A stretch of DNA of 64,000 nucleotides from Pseudomonas sp. PD9R (GCF_019200975.1 NZ_JAHTMR010000001.1:389400-453399), one strand, 5' to 3'. Positions 50,986 to 60,233 are shown, counted from the first letter of the stretch. Numbers and translations: made by a program. Notes: generated by a model from the letters alone, not told the origin.

Positions 50986-53790
50986 ATGGACAGAAAATCG
51001 CGGTATCCCTTCAAGTGGTTCCTGTTGACGCCTCTGAGCGTCCTTATCTCGATGACGCTAGCTTCAGGGACGTTGCGCGCCAGCCCAATAGACGACGAGC
51101 GACAGCCAGAACCGTCCGATCCTTCGGCCTACTACGACGAACCGGCCGATGAACCGGCAGCGTTGAGTGCCATTTTGACCATGCCGGAGGCCAACGAAGA
51201 TTCCTTCGATTTGCCAGACGGGGTCAAAGGCACACGCGACGCCACGCGGGTCGAAAACGTTCTGCCACCCAGTGCGCAGACCAGTTTCAACTACCCCACC
51301 AATGGCAAACCGAGCCCGTTGTTTGGCGCTCAACCGTTCACCCAGCAATTGCTGCTGTTCGAGGAATTCGGGCCGGAAAAACTCGACCCCACCACGCCAG
51401 CCGCGCCCCTGCCGTTTCCTCCGGCAGCCATTGGCCCGTTGCCGGCGCAAGACCCTACCAGCGCGGCCCGCAGTGCGCCGCCAGGCCTGGCGCTCGATAC
51501 CTTCTTGCGCCAACCGGGGCTGACGCCATTTCCCAGCCAGTTTTCCAACGTGGTGGACCGCAACCCTTGGCAGGCGCAGATCGAGTATTTCCTCAATCGC
51601 CACATCGGTTCTTCGGCTGAAGGTCGTCCGCCAGGAAAAGGCTGGTCGCATCAACGCTGGAACGAGTTCTACCCGCAGAACGCTTACAAAACCGTGCAGA
51701 CCGGTGCGCGGGTCAACGGCGGCTTGCGTGATGCCCGGCAAATGCACGGCTATGCCCTCGGAGAGTTCGGCCCCGGTGGTCTCTATCACAACGTCGCGGG
51801 CATACCGGCAACGGATGGCACTTCCAAGGGTACCGATGTGCGCCTGCATCCGAAGATGCCGGTGCAGAACCACAACTCGGTATGGACGTTCGACGGCACC
51901 TTGCCGCCAAAACTATTGATGGTGCGTTACGGCCAGCCAATGCTGATGCGTCATTACAACGGCTTGCCCATCGACCCGTCGGCGAATATGGGTTTTGGTC
52001 TGCACACCATTACCACCCACGAACACAACGGCCATGGACCCGCGGAAAGTGACGGCTATGCCAATGCGTTTTTCTTTCCCGGGCAGTACTACGACTATCG
52101 TTGGCCGATCCAGTTGGCGGGGTACGACAGCATCAACACCGACGCCCATGATCCGCGCGCAGCATTTCCGTGCGCACCGGGTGAAACTCTGTGGACCAAT
52201 GACGTCAACCCGAGCAAGAAGACCTGCGAAAACGGCACGATCAAGATCCGTGGCGACTGGCGCGAAACCATGAGCACGCACTGGTTCCATGACCACATGC
52301 TCGATTTCACCGCGCAGAACGTCTACAAGGGCAACGCGGCGATGATGAACTATTACAGCGCGCTGGACCGTGGCAACGAAGCGGTGAACGACGGCGTCAA
52401 CCTGCGTTTCCCCAGCGGCAACGCCTTGCCGTGGGGTAACCGCGACTATGACGTCAACCTGGTGTTCGCCGACAAGGCCTGGGATCAAAACGGTCAGCTG
52501 TGGTTCAACCCGTTCAACACCGACGGCTTCCTGGGTGATCAAGTGGTGGTCAACTGGGGATGGAAACCCACCCTGGACGTGCGTGCCCGCAGCTATCGGT
52601 TCCGCATGCTCAACGGCTCGGTGTCGCGTTATTACAAGTGGGCGCTCGTGCGGGAAATCAAGGGCACCAGTGGCGAGTTCCAGGGGCCTAAAGGATCGGG
52701 TCTGTCCTATGCCCGCGTGCCGTTCCACATGATTGCCAACGACGGCAACATCATGGAGCACAGCGTGCCATTCGACGGCACCATGGATCTGGACGCCGAC
52801 GGCGATAAACAGAACCACAACGCAATCCTGCCGACTCAGGGGATCGCCGAGCGCTTCGACATCATCGTCAACTTCGCGAAAAACGGCATCAAGCCGGGGG
52901 ACAAGATCTTCTTCGTCAACCTGCTGGCCCACGACGACGGCAAAGGTCCGAAAGAACCCATCGCCCTGGGCGACGTGCTGTCCGAGAAGTACCTGGCGGT
53001 GATCAAGCAAACCAGCAAAGGCCCACAGTGGGACAAGGGCGACCCGGCAGTGGGCAAGGTGTTGCAACTCAACGTCAAGGCTTACACCGGTCAGGACCTG
53101 GCCATGGACCCGGCGCTGTACGAACCGGCCAAACCTGGCAAGGCTGAAGGCCTGGTGATGATCCCGCTGAAAATCCACCGCGATAACGTTGCCGACAAGG
53201 CACTGCTGGCCAATGCCCGTCACCGCAGCTTCATCTTCGGTCGTTCCGACGGCACCGATGAAGCGCCGTGGACGGTCAAGACCGATGGCGGCTTCGGCTT
53301 CCACATGGACCCTCGTCGCCTGAACGCGTCGACCCAGTTGGCCAGCGGTCCCACCGATGCCGGGGCTGCCGGTTTCGGCACCCTGGAAGTGTGGAACATC
53401 AAGCTCGGCGGCAAAGGCTGGAGCCACCCGGTGCATGTGCACTTCGAGGAAGGGATCATCCTCAGCCGTGGCGGCAAGGCACCACCGGAATGGGAAAAAT
53501 GGGCACGCAAGGACGTGTACCGCATTGGTTCTGAAGCCGATGGCCTGGACAGCGTGGAAATGGCGATCAACTTCCGTGAATTCGCCGGGACGTACATGGA
53601 GCACTGTCACAACACCCAGCACGAAGACAACTCCATGCTGCTGCGTTGGGACATTGAGAAGCCCGGTCAATTCCAGTTGATGCCGACGCCGCTGCCAAGT
53701 TGGGATGGTGTGCGCTACGTGAACTCTGCCGCACTGCCAACCTTCCGTACTGGCGACGGCATGGGCCCACAAGTGACTGTTAAAAAATGA
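50986..53790 (+). CDS. mcoA: Multicopper oxidase, McoA-like
   Basis: The 934-residue secreted oxidase starts MDRKSRYPFKWF (signal peptide to about 33). A disordered acidic and Pro-rich region covers about 34-200 and precedes the cupredoxin domains. All four copper motifs are present: HEHNGH (345-350), HWFHDH (432-437), HPVHVH (814-819) and HCHNTQHEDNSM (873-884), the last with a candidate axial Met884. McoA is the second Mn(II) oxidase of P. putida GB-1, and the location between two Mnx-like kinases supports the identity. A DLDADGD loop resembles that of MnxG. Upstream are a sigma-54-type promoter and an operator-like repeat. Confidence 0.88.
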   Translation: MDRKSRYPFKWFLLTPLSVLISMTLASGTLRASPIDDERQPEPSDPSAYYDEPADEPAALSAILTMPEANEDSFDLPDGVKGTRDATRVENVLPPSAQTSFNYPTNGKPSPLFGAQPFTQQLLLFEEFGPEKLDPTTPAAPLPFPPAAIGPLPAQDPTSAARSAPPGLALDTFLRQPGLTPFPSQFSNVVDRNPWQAQIEYFLNRHIGSSAEGRPPGKGWSHQRWNEFYPQNAYKTVQTGARVNGGLRDARQMHGYALGEFGPGGLYHNVAGIPATDGTSKGTDVRLHPKMPVQNHNSVWTFDGTLPPKLLMVRYGQPMLMRHYNGLPIDPSANMGFGLHTITTHEHNGHGPAESDGYANAFFFPGQYYDYRWPIQLAGYDSINTDAHDPRAAFPCAPGETLWTNDVNPSKKTCENGTIKIRGDWRETMSTHWFHDHMLDFTAQNVYKGNAAMMNYYSALDRGNEAVNDGVNLRFPSGNALPWGNRDYDVNLVFADKAWDQNGQLWFNPFNTDGFLGDQVVVNWGWKPTLDVRARSYRFRMLNGSVSRYYKWALVREIKGTSGEFQGPKGSGLSYARVPFHMIANDGNIMEHSVPFDGTMDLDADGDKQNHNAILPTQGIAERFDIIVNFAKNGIKPGDKIFFVNLLAHDDGKGPKEPIALGDVLSEKYLAVIKQTSKGPQWDKGDPAVGKVLQLNVKAYTGQDLAMDPALYEPAKPGKAEGLVMIPLKIHRDNVADKALLANARHRSFIFGRSDGTDEAPWTVKTDGGFGFHMDPRRLNASTQLASGPTDAGAAGFGTLEVWNIKLGGKGWSHPVHVHFEEGIILSRGGKAPPEWEKWARKDVYRIGSEADGLDSVEMAINFREFAGTYMEHCHNTQHEDNSMLLRWDIEKPGQFQLMPTPLPSWDGVRYVNSAALPTFRTGDGMGPQVTVKK

Positions 53791-53807
53791 ACAGGGAGGG
53801 TGTCGAC

Positions 53808-54911
53808 ATGAAGTGGCAAACACCACGCTCGCGAGACTTGGGCATGCACCTGGTGCTGGTATTGGCAACCTGCTTGCTGGCCAGCCAGTTGCTGGTCGCC
53901 AGCCCGTCACCGTCGACGCCTGTACCTGCACCCGCCACTACAACCACAGCCGTTGCTGAATCCGCCACCCCGTGGGGTGGCGACTATTTCCCCAACACCT
54001 TGCTGACCGACCAGGACGGTCGGCAGGTGCGTTTTTTCGATGACCTGATCAAGGGCAAAGTGGTGGTGATCAATTTCATCTTCACGTCATGCAGCGACTC
54101 TTGCCCGCTGGAAACCGCGCGCCTGCGTCAGGTACAGAAGCTGCTCGGTGACCGGGTCGGCAAGGACATCTTTTTCTACTCCATCAGCATCGATCCCTTG
54201 AGCGATACACCCGCGGTGCTCAAGGCCTACGCGCAGCGCTTCCAGGTCGGGCCGGGCTGGAAATTCCTCACCGGGGAATTCGCCGATGTCACCGAACTGC
54301 GGCAGAAACTCGGCTTGTTCATCGAGGGCGTGGATAACGGCCGCAGCAAGGATCACAACCTGAGCCTGATCGTCGGCAACCAGGAGACGGGGCGCTGGAT
54401 GAAAGCGTCGCCCTTCGAAAATCCGTGGATTCTTGCCGATCAACTGGCCAATACCTTGCAGAACTGGAAACAACCCAGCAGTGAAGAAAGCTACGCCAAT
54501 GCGCCGCAAATCCGCCCGCCGAGCAATGGCGAAGAACTGTTTCGCACCCGCTGCGCGTCGTGTCACAGCCTAGGCCCGCAGGATGGGCAGGGCATTGGCA
54601 TGCGCAGCATCGGCCCCGATCTGGTCGGCGTGACCCGTCAGCGTGATCCCGCGTGGCTCAACCGCTGGATCCGCGAGCCAGACCGTATGCTCAAGGAAAA
54701 AGATCCGATCGCCATGGAGCTGTACGAGCGGTTCGACAAAATCTCGATGCCGAATCTGCGCATGGATGAACTCTCCGCGCAGTCGATCATCGATTTTCTG
54801 CAGGAAGAAACCGACCGCCAACACCCATTGGTAGCGCCGTTGGCTGCGGGCAATGAAGAGCCGGAACATCATCACGCCGTCGCGGTGCCGAACACGACTC
54901 AGGTGCAATAG
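53808..54911 (+). CDS. SCO-cytochrome c fusion protein
   Basis: The ATG at 53808 with GGGAGG eight bases upstream is chosen over ATG 53787, which overlaps the mcoA stop. The 367-residue protein has an N-terminal membrane anchor (LVLVLATCLLASQLLV), a SCO domain (C95-SDS-C99-P, H183) and a class-I cytochrome c domain (C249-AS-C252-H253, candidate Met in MPNLRM). It would load copper into McoA and/or pass electrons from it. It is the third SCO protein of the island. Confidence 0.9.
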   Translation: MKWQTPRSRDLGMHLVLVLATCLLASQLLVASPSPSTPVPAPATTTTAVAESATPWGGDYFPNTLLTDQDGRQVRFFDDLIKGKVVVINFIFTSCSDSCPLETARLRQVQKLLGDRVGKDIFFYSISIDPLSDTPAVLKAYAQRFQVGPGWKFLTGEFADVTELRQKLGLFIEGVDNGRSKDHNLSLIVGNQETGRWMKASPFENPWILADQLANTLQNWKQPSSEESYANAPQIRPPSNGEELFRTRCASCHSLGPQDGQGIGMRSIGPDLVGVTRQRDPAWLNRWIREPDRMLKEKDPIAMELYERFDKISMPNLRMDELSAQSIIDFLQEETDRQHPLVAPLAAGNEEPEHHHAVAVPNTTQVQ

Positions 54912-55013
54912 TGGCGAAATACTTTCCTTGGACCGTCGGTCGCGATCAATGCCACCTACACTGATCCGAAACACGGCTGAAAAGGCTAGATCACCAGCAT
55001 CCAGGACAGCCCC

Positions 55014-56507
55014 ATGCAGATACTGGAACAACAAAAAATGCCTGCGCCAGAGACACCGGCAGCAGAAAGCAAGGATTGGCGACCGCCGTTCAATCTTGTG
55101 CGCTGGTTTTCCCTGGCGAGCTTTTTCATTATTGCCGCCGTGGCCTTGGGGCTGGGCTACATATCCACGCGCTTCGTGGTTGAAGAGAGCATCGAGCGCG
55201 ACTCGATGCTGACCGCGCAATTCATTCAGGCCATTGGCGACGCCGAAGTTCGCCATGCCGCGATTACCCCGAAAAGAACCATGGGCGAAATGCTCGACCC
55301 GCGTCAGGACAATGCCTATCCCGATGTCGATCCAGCGGCCCGTGCGGCTTCGCGCATCGAGTTTCTCGATCATGTCGAGCACCTGCCGGACATTCTCCTG
55401 GCCACGGTCTACGCCCTGGACCGCACCGTGGTCTGGTCGACCAACCCCGAGTTGATCGGCGTGCGCATCGACGATGACGATGAACTCGACGAGTCCTTCG
55501 AAATGAAAGAACCGGTGTCCACCAGCTACCACGAAATCGATGAAGAGCGCCCCGAACAGCGCTTGCTGCGTGAACCTCAGTACCTGTTCATCGAGAACTA
55601 CATCCCGATGTTCAACGCCGACCGAAGCAAAGTGATCGCCATGGTCGAGATCTACAAGGAACCGATTGATCTGGTGGAGCGTATCCAGCGTGGGTTTAAA
55701 GCTATCTGGCTGGCGACGCTGCTCGGTGGCGCGGCCATTTACCTGGGGCTGTTCTGGATTGTGCGGCGCGCAGCCATGTTGCTGCAGAGCCAGCAGAAAC
55801 AACTGATTGCCAACGAGACGTTCGTGGCCCTTGGTGAAATGTCCTCGGCGGTCGCCCACAGCCTGCGCAACCCGCTGGCGAACATCCGTTCCAGCGCTGA
55901 ACTGGCCCAGGAAATCGCCAGCCAGACCGCACAGAAGAACATCGGCGACATCATCAGTCAGGTTGATCGCATGTCGCGTTGGGTCCGCGAATTGCTGGTG
56001 TCATTGCGGCCGGTGAATGACGACGATGAAAACGTCGACCTGGTCCTGGCCATCGACGACACACTCAGTGCCTTCGAGCCGTTGATCAAGCGCTCGAACG
56101 TCGAAGTGCGCTTCACCCCCAAAAGTGTTCCACCGGTCGTCAGTCAACAGGTGCTACTCACGCAAATTCTCAATAGCTTGTTTGCCAACGCCCTGGAAGC
56201 CATGCCCAAGGGCGGGGTGTTGAGTATCGATCTTGAAACACTCGCGTCCGGGCAGGTGTGCATGATTCTCACTGATACCGGCAAGGGCATGACCAAACAG
56301 CAGCAGCAAATGGTCTTCAAGCCGTTTTTCACCACCAAACAAGGAGGGTTAGGTGTAGGCCTGGCCCTGGTCAAAAGAATAATGGAGCGATTCGAAGGCT
56401 CGGTAGAACTGACCAGCCAAGAGCAGGAAGGAACCCGCGTAAGCCTCAACTTTAAAGTGGCAACGGGAGGGGAATATGGAACACAGCATACTGCTGGTCG
56501 AGGATGA
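55014..56507 (+). CDS. mnxS2: Membrane sensor histidine kinase, MnxS2-like
   Basis: A 497-residue paralogue of the 49352 kinase with the same plan: helices about 33-52 and 230-250, a periplasmic sensor, and HisKA with H282 in SSAVAHSLRNPLANIRSS. The HATPase shows SLFANALEAM, TDTGKGM and FFTTKQGGLGVGLAL. The sensor has an acidic run (RIDDDDELDE, 151-160) where the other kinase has HADQDLDQ, which may relate to metal sensing. Its end overlaps the regulator gene by 32 bases. Confidence 0.85.
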   Translation: MQILEQQKMPAPETPAAESKDWRPPFNLVRWFSLASFFIIAAVALGLGYISTRFVVEESIERDSMLTAQFIQAIGDAEVRHAAITPKRTMGEMLDPRQDNAYPDVDPAARAASRIEFLDHVEHLPDILLATVYALDRTVVWSTNPELIGVRIDDDDELDESFEMKEPVSTSYHEIDEERPEQRLLREPQYLFIENYIPMFNADRSKVIAMVEIYKEPIDLVERIQRGFKAIWLATLLGGAAIYLGLFWIVRRAAMLLQSQQKQLIANETFVALGEMSSAVAHSLRNPLANIRSSAELAQEIASQTAQKNIGDIISQVDRMSRWVRELLVSLRPVNDDDENVDLVLAIDDTLSAFEPLIKRSNVEVRFTPKSVPPVVSQQVLLTQILNSLFANALEAMPKGGVLSIDLETLASGQVCMILTDTGKGMTKQQQQMVFKPFFTTKQGGLGVGLALVKRIMERFEGSVELTSQEQEGTRVSLNFKVATGGEYGTQHTAGRG

Positions 56508-57906
56508 TGAACTCCTCGCCGAGAATATTCAGACTTACCTGGAGCGCAAGGACTTCGAGGTGACGGTCTGCCACTCGGCTGAAGACGCACTGGAGCAATT
56601 GGGTACTTTTGTGCCTGATGTCGTGCTGACCGATAACTCGTTGCCGGGCATGAGTGGTCATGACCTGATCCAGAAGCTGCGTGTCAGCGCACCGGATCTG
56701 AAAGTGATCATGATGACCGGCTACGGCAACGTTGAAGACGCGGTGGTGGCGATGAAAGAAGGTGCCTTCCACTACGTGACCAAACCGGTTGCGTTACCGG
56801 AGCTCAAACTGTTGCTGGACAAGGCCCTGGCCACCGATCGGATGGAGCGCACGCTGTCGTTCTATCAAGAGCGCGAAGCGCAGAAATCCGGGGTGCAGGC
56901 ACTGATTGGTGATTCGGCACCGATGGTTTACCTCAAGGGCACCATCGCCCAGCTGCTCGATGCCGAGCGCCGCATGGCCAACGCCGACCTGCCACCGGTG
57001 CTGGTGGAAGGCGAGACCGGTACCGGTAAGGAACTGGTTGCTCGGGCGCTGCATTTTGATGGTCCGCGCGCCAAAGGCCCGTTCATTGAATTCAACTGCG
57101 CCTCGATTCCTTCCAATCTGGTGGAGTCCGAGCTGTTCGGTCACGAGAAGGGCGCCTTCACCGACGCCAAGGACCGTCGCCTCGGTCTGGTAGAAGCGGC
57201 GGATGGCGGGACACTGTTTCTCGATGAAATCGGTGAAATGGACCTGCTGCTGCAAGCCAAACTGCTGAAGCTGCTGGAGGACCGGACGATTCGTCGGGTC
57301 GGTTCGGTCAAGGAGCGCAAAGTCGACCTGCGGGTGATCAGCGCCACCAACTGCAACCTCGAACAAATGGTCCAGCAGGGCAAGTTCCGCCGCGACCTGT
57401 TTTTCCGCCTGCGCATCATCTCGATCAAGGTGCCGCGCCTGTATGCCCGTGGCGAAGACATTCTGCTGCTGGCGCGACACTTTCTCGGGACCCACGGCAA
57501 GCGCTACGGCAAGCCGAACCTGCATTTCAGCGATCAGGCCGAAGAACTGCTGCTCAACTACAGCTGGCCGGGCAACGTGCGCGAGTTACGCAACATGCTG
57601 GAGCAAACCGTGTTGCTGGCGCAGAGCGATACCATTGCGGCCCATCAGCTGAATGTCTGCCTGAGCCTGGTGGATGAACCACCGATGTTCCAGCATGAGA
57701 TGCCCGCCAGCGATTCGCGCCCGCTCTATAACGGCAACGAGTCGATGAACCTGCCGGAGGTCGAGCGCGACATGGTGCGCAAAATGCTCGACAAGACCGA
57801 CTGGAACGTCACCAAGTCCGCACGGCTGCTGGGCCTGAGCCGCGACATGCTGCGTTACCGGATCGAAAAACTCGGCCTGGCGCGCCCGGACAAGCGCCAG
57901 TGGTAA
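56476..57906 (+). CDS. mnxR: NtrC-family sigma-54-dependent response regulator, MnxR-like
   Basis: The 476-residue regulator has a receiver domain (D53 in LTDNSLPGM) and an AAA+ domain with Walker A GETGTGKE (179-186), a sigma-54 contact loop reading GAFTDA (226-231) and Walker B GGTLFLDEI (244-252). A Fis-type helix-turn-helix closes it (VRKMLDKTDWNVTKSARLLGLSRDMLRYRIEKLG). It is co-expressed with the MnxS2-like kinase through a 32-base overlap. It is the natural activator for the -24/-12 promoters in this window. The loop carries D where GAFTGA has its second G, a natural variant. Confidence 0.9.
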   Translation: MEHSILLVEDDELLAENIQTYLERKDFEVTVCHSAEDALEQLGTFVPDVVLTDNSLPGMSGHDLIQKLRVSAPDLKVIMMTGYGNVEDAVVAMKEGAFHYVTKPVALPELKLLLDKALATDRMERTLSFYQEREAQKSGVQALIGDSAPMVYLKGTIAQLLDAERRMANADLPPVLVEGETGTGKELVARALHFDGPRAKGPFIEFNCASIPSNLVESELFGHEKGAFTDAKDRRLGLVEAADGGTLFLDEIGEMDLLLQAKLLKLLEDRTIRRVGSVKERKVDLRVISATNCNLEQMVQQGKFRRDLFFRLRIISIKVPRLYARGEDILLLARHFLGTHGKRYGKPNLHFSDQAEELLLNYSWPGNVRELRNMLEQTVLLAQSDTIAAHQLNVCLSLVDEPPMFQHEMPASDSRPLYNGNESMNLPEVERDMVRKMLDKTDWNVTKSARLLGLSRDMLRYRIEKLGLARPDKRQW

Positions 57907-57915
57907 GGCGATCGC

Positions 57916-57942
57916 CTGTAGGAGCAAGCTTTGCTCCTACAG
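57916..57942. terminator. Short REP-type hairpin after mnxR
   Basis: CTGTAGGAGCAAGC/TTTGCTCCTACAG folds into a near-perfect stem between mnxR and the convergent small gene. It may end both transcripts, although it lacks a T run. Confidence 0.5.
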
Positions 57943-57944
57943 AT

Positions 57945-58328
57945 CTACAACGCCGGCTCCGGCGTTCTGAGGCAGGCCAGCATGCACGTCGGGTCGAGGA
58001 CTTCCTGGTTCACGTAGACCCCGTGCTCGGCATCGTAGGAACGGATGAAAACGCGAACGGTCGCGTCTGCGACCGTTGGCAACTGTGAATCGGAGAACAC
58101 ATGCTGGCTTGAAACCGGGATGAAGTCGCCGGGTGATGTTGGAATGTAGGCCCCCGGCGGCACCGTACTCATCGTCATGGGCGCGGGATGGGCGAAGGGT
58201 TGGTCCGCCCCGTAATAGTTGAATTCACTGCTCGATTGCTCGGTTTGCATCAGGCTGTCATCCGCTTGCGCACAAGTGGCGGCGGTCAGGCAGAGGGCAA
58301 GCAACAGCGTCTGTTCAGTCTTGTTCAT
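57945..58328 (-). CDS. Small secreted protein of unknown function
   Basis: The 127-residue product has a signal peptide (LLLALCLTAATCAQA), a Ser/Glu-rich start, FNYYGADQPFAHPAP, a Pro/Ser-rich centre and a C-terminal strand region (TVADATVRVFIRSYDAEHGVYVNQEV) with two Cys (CMLAC). I do not recognise a family. It is convergent to mnxR; the 176-base upstream region shows no -24/-12 promoter and only one TTCCCC half-site. Confidence 0.6.
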   Translation of the reverse strand: MNKTEQTLLLALCLTAATCAQADDSLMQTEQSSSEFNYYGADQPFAHPAPMTMSTVPPGAYIPTSPGDFIPVSSQHVFSDSQLPTVADATVRVFIRSYDAEHGVYVNQEVLDPTCMLACLRTPEPAL

Positions 58329-58504
58329 GGCAGCACCTGTGAAATCGGTTTTCGGTTTTTCCCCAGGCCATTAACTATAGCGTTCCGGTGGGTGAGCGTT
58401 GGTGAGGCCGGGATTACAAGATCACAACAAACGCTGAATGGGGTTCTACCTCGCGGTGATCTAGACTCGGCCGGCCAACAAAAAAGCCGATTCTGGAGTG
58501 AGCA

Positions 58505-59311
58505 ATGGAAATGCCAACACACGAAACAGCCATCGCCAGTAACCGCGATGCCTGGAATGACTCCGCCCGACACCACAAAGACAGCCCCGACTGGCAGGCG
58601 TTACTTTGGGCTGTCACTCAAGCGGATTTCTCCTGTCTGGATGAAACCCTGGCCGGGCTGCTGACTCAAGTCGGTGTCGACGCAAAAGAGGTGGTGCAAC
58701 TGGGTTGCAACAACGGTCGCGAGAGCCTGTCGCTGTATGCGTTGGGCGCCAGGCATGTGGTCGGCATCGACCAGTCCGGAGCCTTTCTGGATCAGGCGCG
58801 GGAACTGGCGTCCCGCTCGCCGCATTCGCCCGAATTCATCGAGGCGGACATTCACCGCATGCCACCGCAATTGCAGGGCCGCTTCGACGTGGCACTGATC
58901 ACCATCGGCGTGCTGAACTGGATGCCGGACATTAGCGAGTTCTTCCGGCACGTGGCACAAACCCTGAAACCGGGTGGCGCCTTGGTGGTGTACGAAACCC
59001 ATCCGTTTCTGGAAATGTTCGACCCCGAAGCCGCTGATCCCTATCGCCTCGACAGCTCCTATTTTCGCTGCGAGCCCTTCGTGCAAAACGAGCCGATCGT
59101 GTACGAAGGCAAGGTCGAGCAGCAGGCTGCTGCGTCCTTCTGGTTCGTTCACACCCTGGGCGCGATCTTCAGCGGCGCCATCGCCGCTGGCCTTAACATC
59201 AGCCACTTCAAGGAGTACCCGCATTCCAACCGCGAGGAACTCTATAACCGTTATCAGCAGCAAGCGGCGCAGTTGCCGTTGTGTTTTACGTTGGTTGCCG
59301 TGAAACGCTGA
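58505..59311 (+). CDS. Class I SAM-dependent methyltransferase
   Basis: The 268-residue enzyme has the SAM-binding motif VVQLGCNNGRESLSLYALGARHVVGID (about 63-89), followed by IEADIHRMP and VALITIGVLNWMPDISEFF, typical post-I motifs of the Methyltransf_11/25 kind. No substrate domain is evident. It stands alone downstream of the Mn island. Confidence 0.88.
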   Translation: MEMPTHETAIASNRDAWNDSARHHKDSPDWQALLWAVTQADFSCLDETLAGLLTQVGVDAKEVVQLGCNNGRESLSLYALGARHVVGIDQSGAFLDQARELASRSPHSPEFIEADIHRMPPQLQGRFDVALITIGVLNWMPDISEFFRHVAQTLKPGGALVVYETHPFLEMFDPEAADPYRLDSSYFRCEPFVQNEPIVYEGKVEQQAAASFWFVHTLGAIFSGAIAAGLNISHFKEYPHSNREELYNRYQQQAAQLPLCFTLVAVKR

Positions 59312-59331
59312 CTGAAGTGGTGATGCGACTG

Positions 59332-59438
59332 GCACCATCGCGAGCAAGCTCGCTCCTACAGTTGATCAGCGTCAAACCCAAATCCTGCTCTGAACGAAGA
59401 TCCAATGTGAGAGCGAGCCTGCTCGCGATGGCGGCACC
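59332..59438. repeat. Second type of REP pair
   Basis: CCATCGCGAGCAAGCTCGCTCCTACAG is mirrored by GAGAGCGAGCCTGCTCGCGATGGC with a 50-base spacer. This is a different REP class from the GATCTTTTGATC type elsewhere in the window. Confidence 0.8.
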
Positions 59439-59468
59439 ACAGACATCAATATCTTTCAGCCAGATAAA

Positions 59469-60233
59469 TCATGTTTCTTCAGCCACCCCATACGCAACCC
59501 GCGGCACTCCCGGCAATCGCTGTTCCAGCAGTGCACTCAACGACTCGCCCTGATCCAGATAAGCATCGCCAAAGTCAGCGCCGAGCTGGTTGGGGTGGGC
59601 GACGATTTCCAGTAAGCCGTCGTCAGGCGGGGTGGCGTTGCGCAGGTCCACGGGGGTGCAGACGTAGTCGGCGGTGGAGCCCGCCAAGCTGCTCAAGCGA
59701 TGGTTGAGCAATTGCTTGAACACGCGTTTGGGCAGGCTCGGTTGTGGCCCCAGATTTCGCGCCAGTCGCACCGGAACACCTTGGCGCGCAGCGAAGCGTG
59801 CGACGATCTCGCCGATGGGCCAGATGTTGTGCACGTTTTGGTGGGAGTCCAGATGACTGGGCCGTACACCGTGGTCCAGGCAGCGCTGCCATTGGGCTTC
59901 GAGCTCTTCCAGAACGGCGCGGCGATCCTGATGACCGAGCCAGAGGCGGGCGCGGGACAAGTTGAGGTCGAACACGCCGGCACTGTCGCAGAAGGTCCGG
60001 CGCGCAAGAATCCGCCGGCTCAGCGGGCGGCCATGGGTGAGGTTGAAGTGCAGGCCGACGCGTCCTTCCAGCAACGGATGCCGGGCCAGGGAACACGCGG
60101 CTTCGAACGCAGGCATGTTGGCCATGGCGGTGGTGGAACTGATGACCCCGGCCTGGAAAGCCCCCAGAATCACCGCGTTGTCACAGGCACTGAGGCCGAA
60201 ATCGTCAGCGTTGACGATGACTTGGCGAGGCAT
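59469..60233 (-). CDS. ChbG/HpnK (YdjC)-family carbohydrate deacetylase
   Basis: The 254-residue protein starts MPRQVIVNADDFGLSACDN at 60233 with TGGAGG upstream; the frame from 60341 adds residues unlike the family. The metal site motifs are NADDFG (D11/D12 region), GLHFNLTHGRPLS and HLDSHQNVHN. YdjC enzymes remove N-acetyl groups from oligosaccharides or hopanoid sugars. No sugar operon is adjacent. Confidence 0.88.
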   Translation of the reverse strand: MPRQVIVNADDFGLSACDNAVILGAFQAGVISSTTAMANMPAFEAACSLARHPLLEGRVGLHFNLTHGRPLSRRILARRTFCDSAGVFDLNLSRARLWLGHQDRRAVLEELEAQWQRCLDHGVRPSHLDSHQNVHNIWPIGEIVARFAARQGVPVRLARNLGPQPSLPKRVFKQLLNHRLSSLAGSTADYVCTPVDLRNATPPDDGLLEIVAHPNQLGADFGDAYLDQGESLSALLEQRLPGVPRVAYGVAEET

